Shown here: piece by piece, positions 1 through 5,712 of the stretch
Layout of the letters: each line of letters starts with the position of its first letter
How positions within the stretch are numbered: the first letter of the stretch is position 1
Assembly: GCA_018830415.1 (NCBI GenBank)
Contig: JAHJSJ010000084.1
Span: forward strand, 1-17,578
DNA: 17,578 bases
Direction of reading: 5' to 3'
Source of the DNA: Alphaproteobacteria bacterium
GTDB taxonomy: Bacteria; Pseudomonadota; Alphaproteobacteria; Sphingomonadales; Sphingomonadaceae
Program-made: the position numbers and the translations under genes
Notes under the pieces: model-generated
Seen by the model: only the letters and a program-made list of their open reading frames with translations
What the model was told of the DNA's origin: nothing
Database searches by the model: none

Positions 1-152
1 ACGCAGGTGCCGCCAATCGTGCCGTGGCCGATCAACGCCACCTTCGCGCCTAGCTCAGCGGCGGTAATTGCAGCGGAAAAGCCCGCTGAGCCTGCGCCGA
101 CAACGGCCAGATCAAATCCGTCCTGCCGGGGCAGGGTGCAACAATCGTTCAT
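1..152 (-). CDS. merA: Mercuric reductase MerA, N-terminal fragment cut by window edge
   Basis: This is the start of the flavoprotein that reduces Hg(II) to volatile Hg(0) with NADPH in the cytoplasm. Fifty codons are visible before the window ends. They hold an FAD-binding Rossmann start (GAGSAG, residues 19-24) and then GTIGGTC near residues 44-50. That is exactly where the redox-active disulfide motif (GTCVNVGC in known MerA) begins, so only the first active cysteine is seen. There is no N-terminal heavy-metal-associated (NmerA) domain, but the protein opens MNDCC with a vicinal cysteine pair that could play a small metal-handling role (inference). The start at 152 lies 20 nt after the merP stop with a weak GAAAG ribosome site. 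It is the third gene of the minus-strand merTPA operon. Other pyridine nucleotide-disulfide oxidoreductases share the motif; the neighbours make MerA the clear choice. Confidence 0.88.
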   Translation of the reverse strand, partial: MNDCCTLPRQDGFDLAVVGAGSAGFSAAITAAELGAKVALIGHGTIGGTC

Positions 153-172
153 GTGTTAACTTTCAACTGGCT

Positions 173-496
173 TCAGATGGCCTGCGCCGGATAGCCCGCA
201 TTGGTCGATGCCGCGGCAATCGCAGCAGCATTGGTGCGCTTTGGATCATAGCTAGCGCGCGCGGTCTTGGCGTCGAAATCCACTTCGACAGCGCTGACCC
301 CGGTAACGCCTTCCATCGCCGTTTTCACGGTTATCGGGCACATCGCGCAGGTCATGTTTTCGATGGCAAAAGTGGTCTGTGCTTGCGCGGCATCGGCCAC
401 CACCGGGCGATCCGCGCCGCTATTGTTGAGCGCCAGTGTCACCCCGCCGCCAGCGAGCGCCAGAACCGCGACGCCGATCATCATTGTCTTATTCAT
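173..496 (-). CDS. merP: Periplasmic mercury-binding protein MerP
   Basis: MerP captures Hg(II) in the periplasm and passes it to the transporter MerT. The 107-residue product starts with a short basic and hydrophobic signal segment (MNKTMMIGVAVLALAGG) followed by an Ala/Asp-rich linker. It then has one heavy-metal-associated domain from about residue 42, with the metal motif MTCAMC (Cys50 and Cys53, a GMTCxxC-type site). The length is slightly above the usual 91 residues because of the longer linker. The start at 496 is chosen because AAGGA lies about 7 nt upstream and the signal peptide follows directly. An upstream in-frame extension would run through merT and is rejected. It lies 14 nt after the merT stop and is almost certainly cotranscribed with merT and merA. 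Confidence 0.93.
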   Translation of the reverse strand: MNKTMMIGVAVLALAGGGVTLALNNSGADRPVVADAAQAQTTFAIENMTCAMCPITVKTAMEGVTGVSAVEVDFDAKTARASYDPKRTNAAAIAAASTNAGYPAQAI

Positions 497-510
497 GCGA
501 TTATTCCTTT

Positions 511-906
511 TCAGTAAAACCAGGGCGCCCACCAGTCGATGGTGAGCGCAAGGATGACGATGGCAAGGCCCAGCCACAGCACCGTCTTGGTGGTGCGCGC
601 CGACTGTGGCCGCGCGCAGTAAGAGCCATCTTCGCACAGGTCTTTCGACTTGAAATAGACGTGCCAGAAGCCATAGACGATCAGCGCCAGCGTGACCGCG
701 CCGACATAAGGCTTGTACGGTTCCAGCGCGGTCAGATTGCTGATCCACGCGCCCGAAATGCCCAGCGACACCAGCAGCAGCGGCACGATGCAGCAGGCCG
801 AAGCCAGCCCCGCGCCGATCAGCGATCCCGTAGCCAACCAGCCCGCAGACTTCGCATCGGGTATTTTGACCGGGTTTGACAGCCCGGTTTCCGGCATTGA
901 TGCCAT
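511..906 (-). CDS. merT: Mercuric ion transporter MerT
   Basis: MerT is the inner-membrane protein that moves Hg(II) from MerP into the cytoplasm for MerA. The 131-residue product has three predicted membrane segments, at about residues 24-50, 65-85 and 107-123. It carries both diagnostic cysteine pairs: Cys38-Cys39 in the first helix (ASACCIVP) and Cys91/Cys97 in the cytoplasmic loop (CEDGSYC). The usual length is about 116 residues, and the extra is an N-terminal extension. The start at 906 is supported by AGGA about 8 nt upstream; an in-frame ATG at 984 would swallow the merR/merT control region and is rejected. It is the first gene of the minus-strand operon and is driven by the MerR-type promoter at 941-971. 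Confidence 0.93.
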   Translation of the reverse strand: MASMPETGLSNPVKIPDAKSAGWLATGSLIGAGLASACCIVPLLLVSLGISGAWISNLTALEPYKPYVGAVTLALIVYGFWHVYFKSKDLCEDGSYCARPQSARTTKTVLWLGLAIVILALTIDWWAPWFY

Positions 907-940
907 ACTGTGTTTCCTGTCTTCCGAAGTTATGAATGGG

Positions 941-971
941 GTTATAAGGTCTGTAGCGACCACAGGCTCAA
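941..971 (-). promoter_or_regulatory. merT promoter/operator with 19-bp spacer (MerR type)
   Basis: On the minus strand a -35 TTGAGC (966-971) and a -10 TATAAC (941-946) are separated by 19 bp (947-965). This overlong spacer is the hallmark of promoters remodelled by MerR-family activators. Inside the spacer is a dyad, CTGTGG-TCG-CTACAG (951-965), one mismatch from perfect, which is the expected MerR dimer site. The merT start lies 35 nt downstream of the -10. The merR ribosome site AAGAGG (970-975) overlaps the -35 end, so MerR bound here would plausibly also repress its own gene. The spacing and dyad are seen directly; the regulation is inferred from the family. Confidence 0.85.
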
Positions 972-982
972 GAGGTCTTTTC

Positions 983-1390
983 ATGAATCATCACACCGGC
1001 ATTTTGCGAGCGCAGCTGGCACGGCTGACCGGCTGCAACCTTGAAACCATCCGCTATTATGAGAAAGTCGGCCTGCTGCCCGATCCGCCGCGCAGCGCCA
1101 ATGGTTACCGCGTCTATCCGCCCGATCTGGTGCAGCGGTTGCAGTTCATCATGCGATCGCGCGATCTGGGCTTTGCGGTGGAGGAAATCCGCTCGCTCTT
1201 GTCCCTCACCGATGCCGGGCAGCAAACCTGCGCCGAGGTGATGGCGCGCACGCAGGATCACCTTGCCGATGTGCGGCGCAAAATGGCCGATTTGCAGCGG
1301 ATCGAGGTGACGCTGATGGCTTCGCTGGCCCAATGTTCGGGCGATACCGCACCCGATTGCCCCATATTGGATGCGCTCAACTGCGCCTGA
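983..1390 (+). CDS. merR: MerR-family metal-responsive regulator of the mer operon
   Basis: This is a dimeric activator that untwists an overlong promoter when metal binds. The 135-residue protein has an N-terminal winged helix-turn-helix (about residues 8-70, containing NLETIRYYEKVGLLP), then a long dimerisation helix, then a metal loop. Cysteines are at 83, 118, 126 and 134. Cys83 matches MerR Cys82, the dimer-partner ligand typical of divalent-metal sensors. The C-terminal loop CSGDTAPDC has seven residues between its cysteines, as in the copper sensor CueR, rather than the eight of Tn501 MerR. The divergent position against merTPA and the 19-bp spacer promoter make mercury the most likely signal. 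The start at 983 follows AAGAGG by 7 nt; the longer upstream frame overlaps merT and is rejected. The gene is a little shorter than typical MerR (144). Confidence 0.87.
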   Translation: MNHHTGILRAQLARLTGCNLETIRYYEKVGLLPDPPRSANGYRVYPPDLVQRLQFIMRSRDLGFAVEEIRSLLSLTDAGQQTCAEVMARTQDHLADVRRKMADLQRIEVTLMASLAQCSGDTAPDCPILDALNCA

Positions 1391-1403
1391 GGAGCACCCA
1401 CTT

Positions 1404-1419
1404 TGTTTCACGTGAAACA
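1404..1419. other. parS: parS centromere-like site (ParB binding)
   Basis: The 16-bp perfect palindrome TGTTTCACGTGAAACA matches the chromosomal parS consensus used by ParB/Spo0J across bacteria. ParB loads here as a CTP-dependent clamp, spreads into flanking DNA and is segregated by ParA. It lies in the non-coding gap between merR (stop at 1390) and the KAS III gene (start at 1557). Chromosomal parS sites usually cluster near the replication origin, so the window probably lies in the origin-proximal region. No parA or parB is visible in the window. Confidence 0.93.
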
Positions 1420-1421
1420 TT

Positions 1422-1450
1422 GGGTCAAGCGCGGCCTAAGGCGGGTCAAG
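1422..1450 (+). repeat. Direct repeat GGGTCAAG beside parS
   Basis: GGGTCAAG occurs at 1422-1429 and again at 1443-1450, 21 bp apart start to start (two helical turns), beginning 2 bp after the parS palindrome. The remaining gap up to 1556 shows no further gene. The repeat may be chance or may bind an accessory or regulatory protein. Confidence 0.4.
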
Positions 1451-1556
1451 GGCATGGCAAGGCCAACCTAACCTCCACGGTTTCCGCAGTTGTTGGTCGG
1501 GCTTGCAGGCGGGCAGGGCGAGCAGTAAGGCAATGCGCCCCATGCAAGAGAGTTAC

Positions 1557-2708
1557 ATGCAGGAAACGCAATCAACCCCCGCGCTCACTGGCCGCCCGGT
1601 CATTTCTGCCACCGGCCTGTTCACGCCCACAGAGACGATCACCAACGAAGAACTGGTGGCCAGCTTCAACGCTTTTGCCGATCGCCACAATGCCGCCAAC
1701 GCGGCTGCGATTGCTGTGGGCGAGGTGGAACCGCTGACCTATTCCTCGGTCGAATTCATCGAGAAGGCGAGCGGGATCAAGGCGCGCCATGTGATGAGCA
1801 AGGCACCGATCCTCGATCCTGACGTGATGGCCCCGCGCTGGGATGAGCGTGGCAATGACGAAATCTCGATCATGGCCGAAATCGGCGTCGCAGCGGCGCG
1901 GGCTGCGCTGGAACGGGCCGGGCGCGACCCGCAGGACGTGGGCGCGGTGCTGTGTGCAGCGTCGAATATGCAGCGCGCCTACCCCGCGATGGCGATCGAA
2001 ATTCAGCAGGCGCTGGGGATCGACGGGTTCGGGTTCGATATGAATGTTGCCTGTTCATCGGCCACCTTCGGCATTCAGACCGCCGCCGATTATATCCGTT
2101 CGGGCAACGCCAAAAGCGTGCTGGTGGTCAGCCCCGAAATCACCTCGGGCCATCTCAACTGGCGCGACCGCGATAGCCATTTCATTTTTGGCGATGTCGC
2201 CACCGCTGTGCTGGTCGAGGATGCGGCGATTGCTCCGGCGGCGCATTGGGACATCCTCGGCACCAAGCTGAAAACGGTGTTTTCCAACAACATCCGCAAC
2301 AATTTCGGCTTTTTGAACCGGGCGTCGCCAGAAACCGAAGGCACTGCGGACAAGCTGTTCGTGCAGGAAGGGCGCAAGGTCTTCAAGGAAGTGGTGCCGA
2401 TGGTGGCACAGATGATCCTGGATGAGGCCGCGCGGCTGGGGATTGAGCCTAGCGACTTGCGGCGGCTGTGGCTGCATCAGGCCAATGCCGGGATGAACCG
2501 GCTGATTTCGCAGCGGGTTCTGGGTCACGAAGCCTCGGAGGATGAAAGCCCGACCGTGCTCGACACCTACGGCAATACTTCAAGCGCGGGGTCGATCATC
2601 GCGTTTCACCTGCATCACGATGATTTGGGCGCGGGCGATATCGGGCTGATTTGCAGCTTTGGCGCGGGCTATTCGGCGGGCACGGTGTTCGTGCGCAAGG
2701 TCGGCTAG
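1557..2708 (+). CDS. Beta-ketoacyl-ACP synthase III-like enzyme (PA3286 / FabH2-type)
   Basis: This is a thiolase-fold condensing enzyme that joins an acyl-CoA or acyl-ACP to malonyl-ACP. The catalytic triad is visible: Cys166 (NVACSSATFG), His307 (LHQAN) and Asn340 (YGNTSSAG). The 383-residue product is longer than classic FabH (about 320). It carries blocks I recognise from the Pseudomonas PA3286 subgroup (NNIRNNFGFLNR, KLFVQEGRKVFKE, RDRDSHFIFGD). That subgroup feeds medium-chain acyl-CoA from beta-oxidation into fatty acid synthesis. The function here is inferred by that resemblance; housekeeping FabH or an OleA-like role is less likely. Starts at 1503, 1533, 1542 and 1557 are possible. 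I prefer 1557 because AGAGAG lies 4 nt upstream and the conserved N-terminus follows. It is 58 nt upstream of psd. Confidence 0.88.
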   Translation: MQETQSTPALTGRPVISATGLFTPTETITNEELVASFNAFADRHNAANAAAIAVGEVEPLTYSSVEFIEKASGIKARHVMSKAPILDPDVMAPRWDERGNDEISIMAEIGVAAARAALERAGRDPQDVGAVLCAASNMQRAYPAMAIEIQQALGIDGFGFDMNVACSSATFGIQTAADYIRSGNAKSVLVVSPEITSGHLNWRDRDSHFIFGDVATAVLVEDAAIAPAAHWDILGTKLKTVFSNNIRNNFGFLNRASPETEGTADKLFVQEGRKVFKEVVPMVAQMILDEAARLGIEPSDLRRLWLHQANAGMNRLISQRVLGHEASEDESPTVLDTYGNTSSAGSIIAFHLHHDDLGAGDIGLICSFGAGYSAGTVFVRKVG

Positions 2709-2730
2709 GGCCACCGGCGCGTTGACTTGC

Positions 2731-2759
2731 TTGCGGGCGCGGCCCCCACTCCCTAGAAG
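2731..2759 (+). promoter_or_regulatory. Possible promoter placing psd on a leaderless transcript
   Basis: TTGCGGG (2731-2737), a 14-bp spacer and CCTAGAAG (2752-2759) resemble the alphaproteobacterial housekeeping promoter pattern TTGACGS-N10-14-GCTANAWC. The ATG at 2767 starts 7 nt beyond the -10-like element, close to where transcription would begin, and no Shine-Dalgarno sequence is seen. This is an inference from spacing; readthrough from the upstream synthase gene is the alternative. Confidence 0.35.
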
Positions 2760-2766
2760 CGCTCCG

Positions 2767-3519
2767 ATGGCAGGTGAAATCCTCGATAACAAAGGCCGCG
2801 GTGAGGCAGGCTGGAACTGGCCCGCAATCCACCCGGAAGGGCGCAAATTCGGGCTTATTGCGACCGCGATCAGCCTGTTTTTCCTGCTCGTTCTGGGCTG
2901 GGACATCATCGGCTGGCCGCTGTTATTGCTGTCGGCCGGGGTGTTCGCGTTTTTCCGCGATCCCGAACGCGTGGTGCCGCAGGCCGATTCCGCGATTGTT
3001 GCGCCCGCTGATGGGTTGGTGACATTGATCGAGGAAGTGCAACCGCCTCTGGAATTGCAGATCGATGATGGGTCAGGCTTTGCAGGCCTGCCTACCGGCC
3101 CGGTCACGCGCGTTTCGATTTTCATGAGCGTGTTCGATGTTCACATCAACCGCACCCCTGTTGGCGGAACGGTGCGGCGGGTGGTGTATATCCCCGGCAA
3201 GTTCATGAACGCGGAACTTGATAAGGCGAGCGACGAGAATGAACGCCAGCATATCCTGATTGAACGGGGTGACGGATTGAAGATCGGTTTCACCCAGATC
3301 GCGGGACTGGTGGCGCGGCGGATCGTGCCGTTTGTGAAGCCCGGCGATATGGTGGCGAAAGGTCAGCGGGTGGGCCTGATCCGGTTTGGCAGCCGGGTGG
3401 ATATCTATCTGCCCGCCGGGACTGATCCCAAGGTGATGATCGGGCAGACGACGATTGCGGGTGAAACGGTGCTGGCAGAAATCGGCCAGCGCGGATTGAT
3501 CGAAGGGATCGCCCAATGA
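2767..3519 (+). CDS. psd: Phosphatidylserine decarboxylase proenzyme (short type)
   Basis: Psd converts phosphatidylserine to phosphatidylethanolamine at the inner membrane. The 250-residue proenzyme has an N-terminal hydrophobic hairpin (about residues 28-62). It also has the conserved blocks FRDPER (63-68), APADG (79-83) and VHINRTP. The self-cleavage site is RFGS, with Ser209 predicted to become the pyruvoyl group, giving a chain of about 208 residues and a small alpha chain of about 42. This is the short form typical of alphaproteobacteria, with no large N-terminal extension. The start at 2767 is chosen because the longer frame from 2659 overlaps the preceding gene. No ribosome site is evident. 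The stop overlaps the pssA start (ATGA), so the two steps of the pathway are translationally coupled. Confidence 0.95.
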   Translation: MAGEILDNKGRGEAGWNWPAIHPEGRKFGLIATAISLFFLLVLGWDIIGWPLLLLSAGVFAFFRDPERVVPQADSAIVAPADGLVTLIEEVQPPLELQIDDGSGFAGLPTGPVTRVSIFMSVFDVHINRTPVGGTVRRVVYIPGKFMNAELDKASDENERQHILIERGDGLKIGFTQIAGLVARRIVPFVKPGDMVAKGQRVGLIRFGSRVDIYLPAGTDPKVMIGQTTIAGETVLAEIGQRGLIEGIAQ

Positions 3520-4400
3520 GCCGCGCTCCCAAACAGCGCCGGATGCCGTTTTTCCCCGCGCGGCTTGGCCCCAAGGCGGCTGAGGATGAAGATGTGGGCG
3601 ACAGTTTGCGCCATGCCAGCCCAGCTGGTGGCCTGACCCTGCGCGCGATGTTGCCCAATGCGATTACGGCAGCGGCGCTGTGCGCGGGGCTGACGGGCAT
3701 CCGCTTTGCGATCGATAGCAACTGGTCTTACGCGATCCTGCTGGTGATCCTTGCAGGGGTGCTTGACGGGATCGATGGGCGGATCGCGCGGCTGCTGAAC
3801 GCGCAATCGCGGTTCGGGGCAGAACTGGACAGTCTGGCGGATTCGCTATCCTTCGGGGTTGCCCCGGCGCTGATCCTGTTCCTGTGGTCGCTCAAGGATT
3901 TGCCGAGCTTTGGCTGGTTTGCTGCGCTGGCCTTCGCCATTTGCTGCGCGCTCAGGCTGGCGCGGTTCAATGCCGGGATTGATACTGATGAACAGCCGCA
4001 CAAATCCGCCGGCTTTCTGACCGGGGTGCCTGCGCCGGTGGGGGCGGGGTTGGCCTTCACGCCGTTCTATCTGTGGACCGAAACCGGGGTGGAACTGTTT
4101 CGCAACCCGGTGCTGATGACCATATGGCTCGCCGTGATCGCTGTGCTGATGATTTCCAACATGGCAACGCTGAGCTGGGCCTCGCTACGGCCGCGCAAGA
4201 CCATCCGGCTGGGGCTGATCGCATTTGTCGGGCTGGCCTTTGCCGCGATGCTGCTGGAACCGTGGTGGACGCTGAGCGCGATCAGCATCATCTATCTTGC
4301 GTTGATGCCCTATGGCCTGTTCAAATATGGGCGGATCAAGCGGCGGCGCAGGCTGGAACGGGCCGCATCCGCCGCGCCTGCGGACGGCGAACCGGTGTAA
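3516..4400 (+). CDS. pssA: CDP-diacylglycerol--serine O-phosphatidyltransferase
   Basis: PssA makes phosphatidylserine from CDP-diacylglycerol and L-serine in the inner membrane, supplying Psd. The 294-residue protein contains the full CDP-alcohol phosphotransferase motif D-G-x2-A-R-x8-G-x3-D-x3-D, at Asp87-Gly88, Ala91-Arg92, Gly101, Asp105 and Asp109. About eight hydrophobic segments follow a charged N-terminal tail of about 40 residues. The C-terminus is a basic patch (KRRRRLERA) and an Ala-rich tail. This is the integral-membrane type II PssA, not the E. coli phospholipase-D-like type. It overlaps psd by 4 nt. Its last 65 bp overlap the 3' end of the convergent small gene at 4336-4590. 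Its CDP-diacylglycerol substrate is made by CdsA, encoded further down the window. Confidence 0.95.
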   Translation: MSRAPKQRRMPFFPARLGPKAAEDEDVGDSLRHASPAGGLTLRAMLPNAITAAALCAGLTGIRFAIDSNWSYAILLVILAGVLDGIDGRIARLLNAQSRFGAELDSLADSLSFGVAPALILFLWSLKDLPSFGWFAALAFAICCALRLARFNAGIDTDEQPHKSAGFLTGVPAPVGAGLAFTPFYLWTETGVELFRNPVLMTIWLAVIAVLMISNMATLSWASLRPRKTIRLGLIAFVGLAFAAMLLEPWWTLSAISIIYLALMPYGLFKYGRIKRRRRLERAASAAPADGEPV

Positions 4401-4590
4401 CCCGCACCGCATCGCGCCGCACCCGCAATTCGGGCGCATTGACCTGCACCGCAAATCCTGCCTGCATCAGCGCGGCTTGCTGCATCAACTGCACATAGGC
4501 TTCGCGCGCCTTGATCGCGCTGTCTGTGATGGTGAGCACCGCAAGGATTGCGGCGAAGGTGAATAGCAGGGTGATGGCAAGTGCAAGCAT
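4336..4590 (-). CDS. Small single-pass membrane protein, function unknown
   Basis: I do not recognise the family. The 84-residue product begins with a hydrophobic segment (MLALAITLLFTFAAILAVLTI, residues 1-21). This could be a signal anchor or a signal peptide. A helical stretch rich in Ala and Gln (about residues 25-47) follows, then a short beta-like segment (FAVQVNAPELRVRR) and an Arg/Pro-rich tail. A good ribosome site, AAGGA, lies 7 nt upstream of the ATG at 4590, which favours a real gene. The tail overlaps the 3' end of pssA on the other strand by 65 bp, so the last 20 or so residues are constrained by two proteins. A TTGACA hexamer at 4657-4662 (minus strand) lies upstream without a clear -10. 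Confidence 0.62.
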   Translation of the reverse strand: MLALAITLLFTFAAILAVLTITDSAIKAREAYVQLMQQAALMQAGFAVQVNAPELRVRRDAVRVTPVRRPQARRMRPVPACAAA

Positions 4591-4600
4591 GGCGGTGTCC

Positions 4601-4657
4601 TTAACTGACGGCGTTCATTGTTTGTTCTTTGCGCTTGTTCCCCAGATGTTCCACCAT
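4601..4657 (-). CDS. Possible 18-residue upstream peptide before the small membrane gene
   Basis: A short frame starts at ATG 4657 and reads MVEHLGNKRKEQTMNAVS. Its TAA overlaps the AAGGA ribosome site of the small membrane gene (start 4590), a layout seen in translationally coupled leader peptides. It is also the tail of a longer open frame beginning at 4807. No strong ribosome site precedes it, and the region also has to carry the rpsB promoter on the other strand, so it may be chance. Confidence 0.22.
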   Translation of the reverse strand: MVEHLGNKRKEQTMNAVS

Positions 4658-4793
4658 GTCAAGCGGCTTTCCTACAAGCGCGGCGGGGATTTTTTGCGGG
4701 CAGGGCAATCGGGGCTGGATTTTGTGGCCGCGCAAAGCTAAGGGCGCGCTCGCACGTTGGTGGGCATAAGGCTCCCCCGCGCGCAAATTCACA

Positions 4794-4853
4794 TGGAAGG
4801 CGCACATACCGGTGCCGTTTGCGGGAGCTCCGCAGCGCGGTTCCAGCCTTCCA
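4794..4853 (+). promoter_or_regulatory. Structured 5' leader of rpsB (candidate S2 autoregulatory element)
   Basis: A perfect 8-bp stem, TGGAAGGC (4794-4801) with GCCTTCCA (4846-4853), closes a domain containing an inner hairpin, TGCGG-gagct-CCGCA (4820-4834). It ends 26 nt before the rpsB start and leaves the ribosome site AAGGA free. Ribosomal protein operons are commonly controlled by the protein binding its own leader, and S2 does so in gammaproteobacteria, so autoregulation is plausible but inferred. The rest of the 289-nt gap (4591-4879) shows no gene on the plus strand. I cannot place the rpsB promoter with confidence. Confidence 0.45.
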
Positions 4854-4879
4854 GAGGAACAACCGGAAAGGAATTACCT

Positions 4880-5698
4880 ATGGCGGCACCAGTCGTCACG
4901 ATGCAGCAATTGATCGAGGCCGGCGCACACTTCGGCCACCAGACCCACCGCTGGAACCCGCGCATGAAGCCGTATATTTTCGGCGCGCGCAACAGTGTTC
5001 ACATCATCGACCTGTCGCAGACCGTGCCGCTGTTCGCGCGCGCGCTCGATTTCGTCGAATCGACCGTGCGTTCGGGCGGCAAGGTGCTGTTCGTCGGCAC
5101 CAAGCGTCAGGCGCAGGAACCGATTGCCGAGGCTGCGCGCATGTCGGGCCAGCATTTCGTCAACCACCGCTGGCTGGGCGGGATGCTCACCAACTGGAAA
5201 ACGATTTCGGGTTCGATCCGCCGGTTGAAGGCGCTCGAAGAACAGCTTTCGGGTGACACCAGCGGTCTGACCAAGAAGGAAGTGCTCCAGCTCACGCGTG
5301 AACGCGACAAGCTGGAAATGTCGCTCGGCGGCATCCGCGACATGGGCGGCATTCCCGACGTGATGTTCGTGATCGACGCCAACAAGGAAGACCTCGCGAT
5401 CAAGGAAGCCAACGTTCTGGGCATTCCGGTGATCGGGATTCTCGACACCAACGTCGATCCTTCGGGCATTGCTTTCCCGGTTCCCGGCAACGATGACGCC
5501 AGCCGCGCTGTGCGTCTGTATTGCCAGGCGATCGGTGAAGCCGCGCTGGCGGGCAAGGGCAAGTTCCAGGCTGACGTGTCGAGCGATTTCGGTGCGATGG
5601 CTGAACCCCCGGCTGAGGCCGTGGTCGAAGCTCCGGTTGAAACTGTGGTCGAAGCTCCGGCTGCCGACGACGTTGCTGGCGAAGCCGCCGAAGCCTGA
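4880..5698 (+). CDS. rpsB: 30S ribosomal protein S2
   Basis: S2 sits on the back of the 30S subunit and is needed for S1 recruitment and translation initiation. The 272-residue product has the family start (MQQLIEAGAHFGHQTHRWNP), the RWLGGMLTNW block, and the conserved IPDVMFVID and IPVIGILDTNVDP segments. The C-terminus is an acidic Ala/Glu/Val tail of about 35 residues carrying a short tandem duplication, which lengthens the protein beyond the E. coli form (241). The start at 4880 is chosen because AAGGAAT lies just upstream and the conserved N-terminus follows. It heads the rpsB-tsf pair and is preceded by a structured leader. Confidence 0.98.
   Translation: MAAPVVTMQQLIEAGAHFGHQTHRWNPRMKPYIFGARNSVHIIDLSQTVPLFARALDFVESTVRSGGKVLFVGTKRQAQEPIAEAARMSGQHFVNHRWLGGMLTNWKTISGSIRRLKALEEQLSGDTSGLTKKEVLQLTRERDKLEMSLGGIRDMGGIPDVMFVIDANKEDLAIKEANVLGIPVIGILDTNVDPSGIAFPVPGNDDASRAVRLYCQAIGEAALAGKGKFQADVSSDFGAMAEPPAEAVVEAPVETVVEAPAADDVAGEAAEA
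5621..5660 (+). repeat. 16-bp direct repeat in the rpsB acidic tail
   Basis: GTGGTCGAAGCTCCGG occurs at 5621-5636 and 5645-5660. The 24-bp period is eight codons and encodes the repeated VVEAP segments in the S2 tail. Because the period is a multiple of three, copy-number changes would alter tail length without breaking the frame. Confidence 0.8.
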
Positions 5699-5712
5699 TT
5701 TCTCGTGTGACC

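Noticed and set aside
1..1390. mer genes as part of a transposon inside the window
   Set aside because: No terminal inverted repeats, transposase or resolvase are visible; the left end is outside the window, so mobility cannot be judged.
968..1420. 150-codon minus-strand frame starting at the parS palindrome (MFHVKQ...)
   Set aside because: The apparent start is just the translation of the parS sequence and the rest is antisense to merR.
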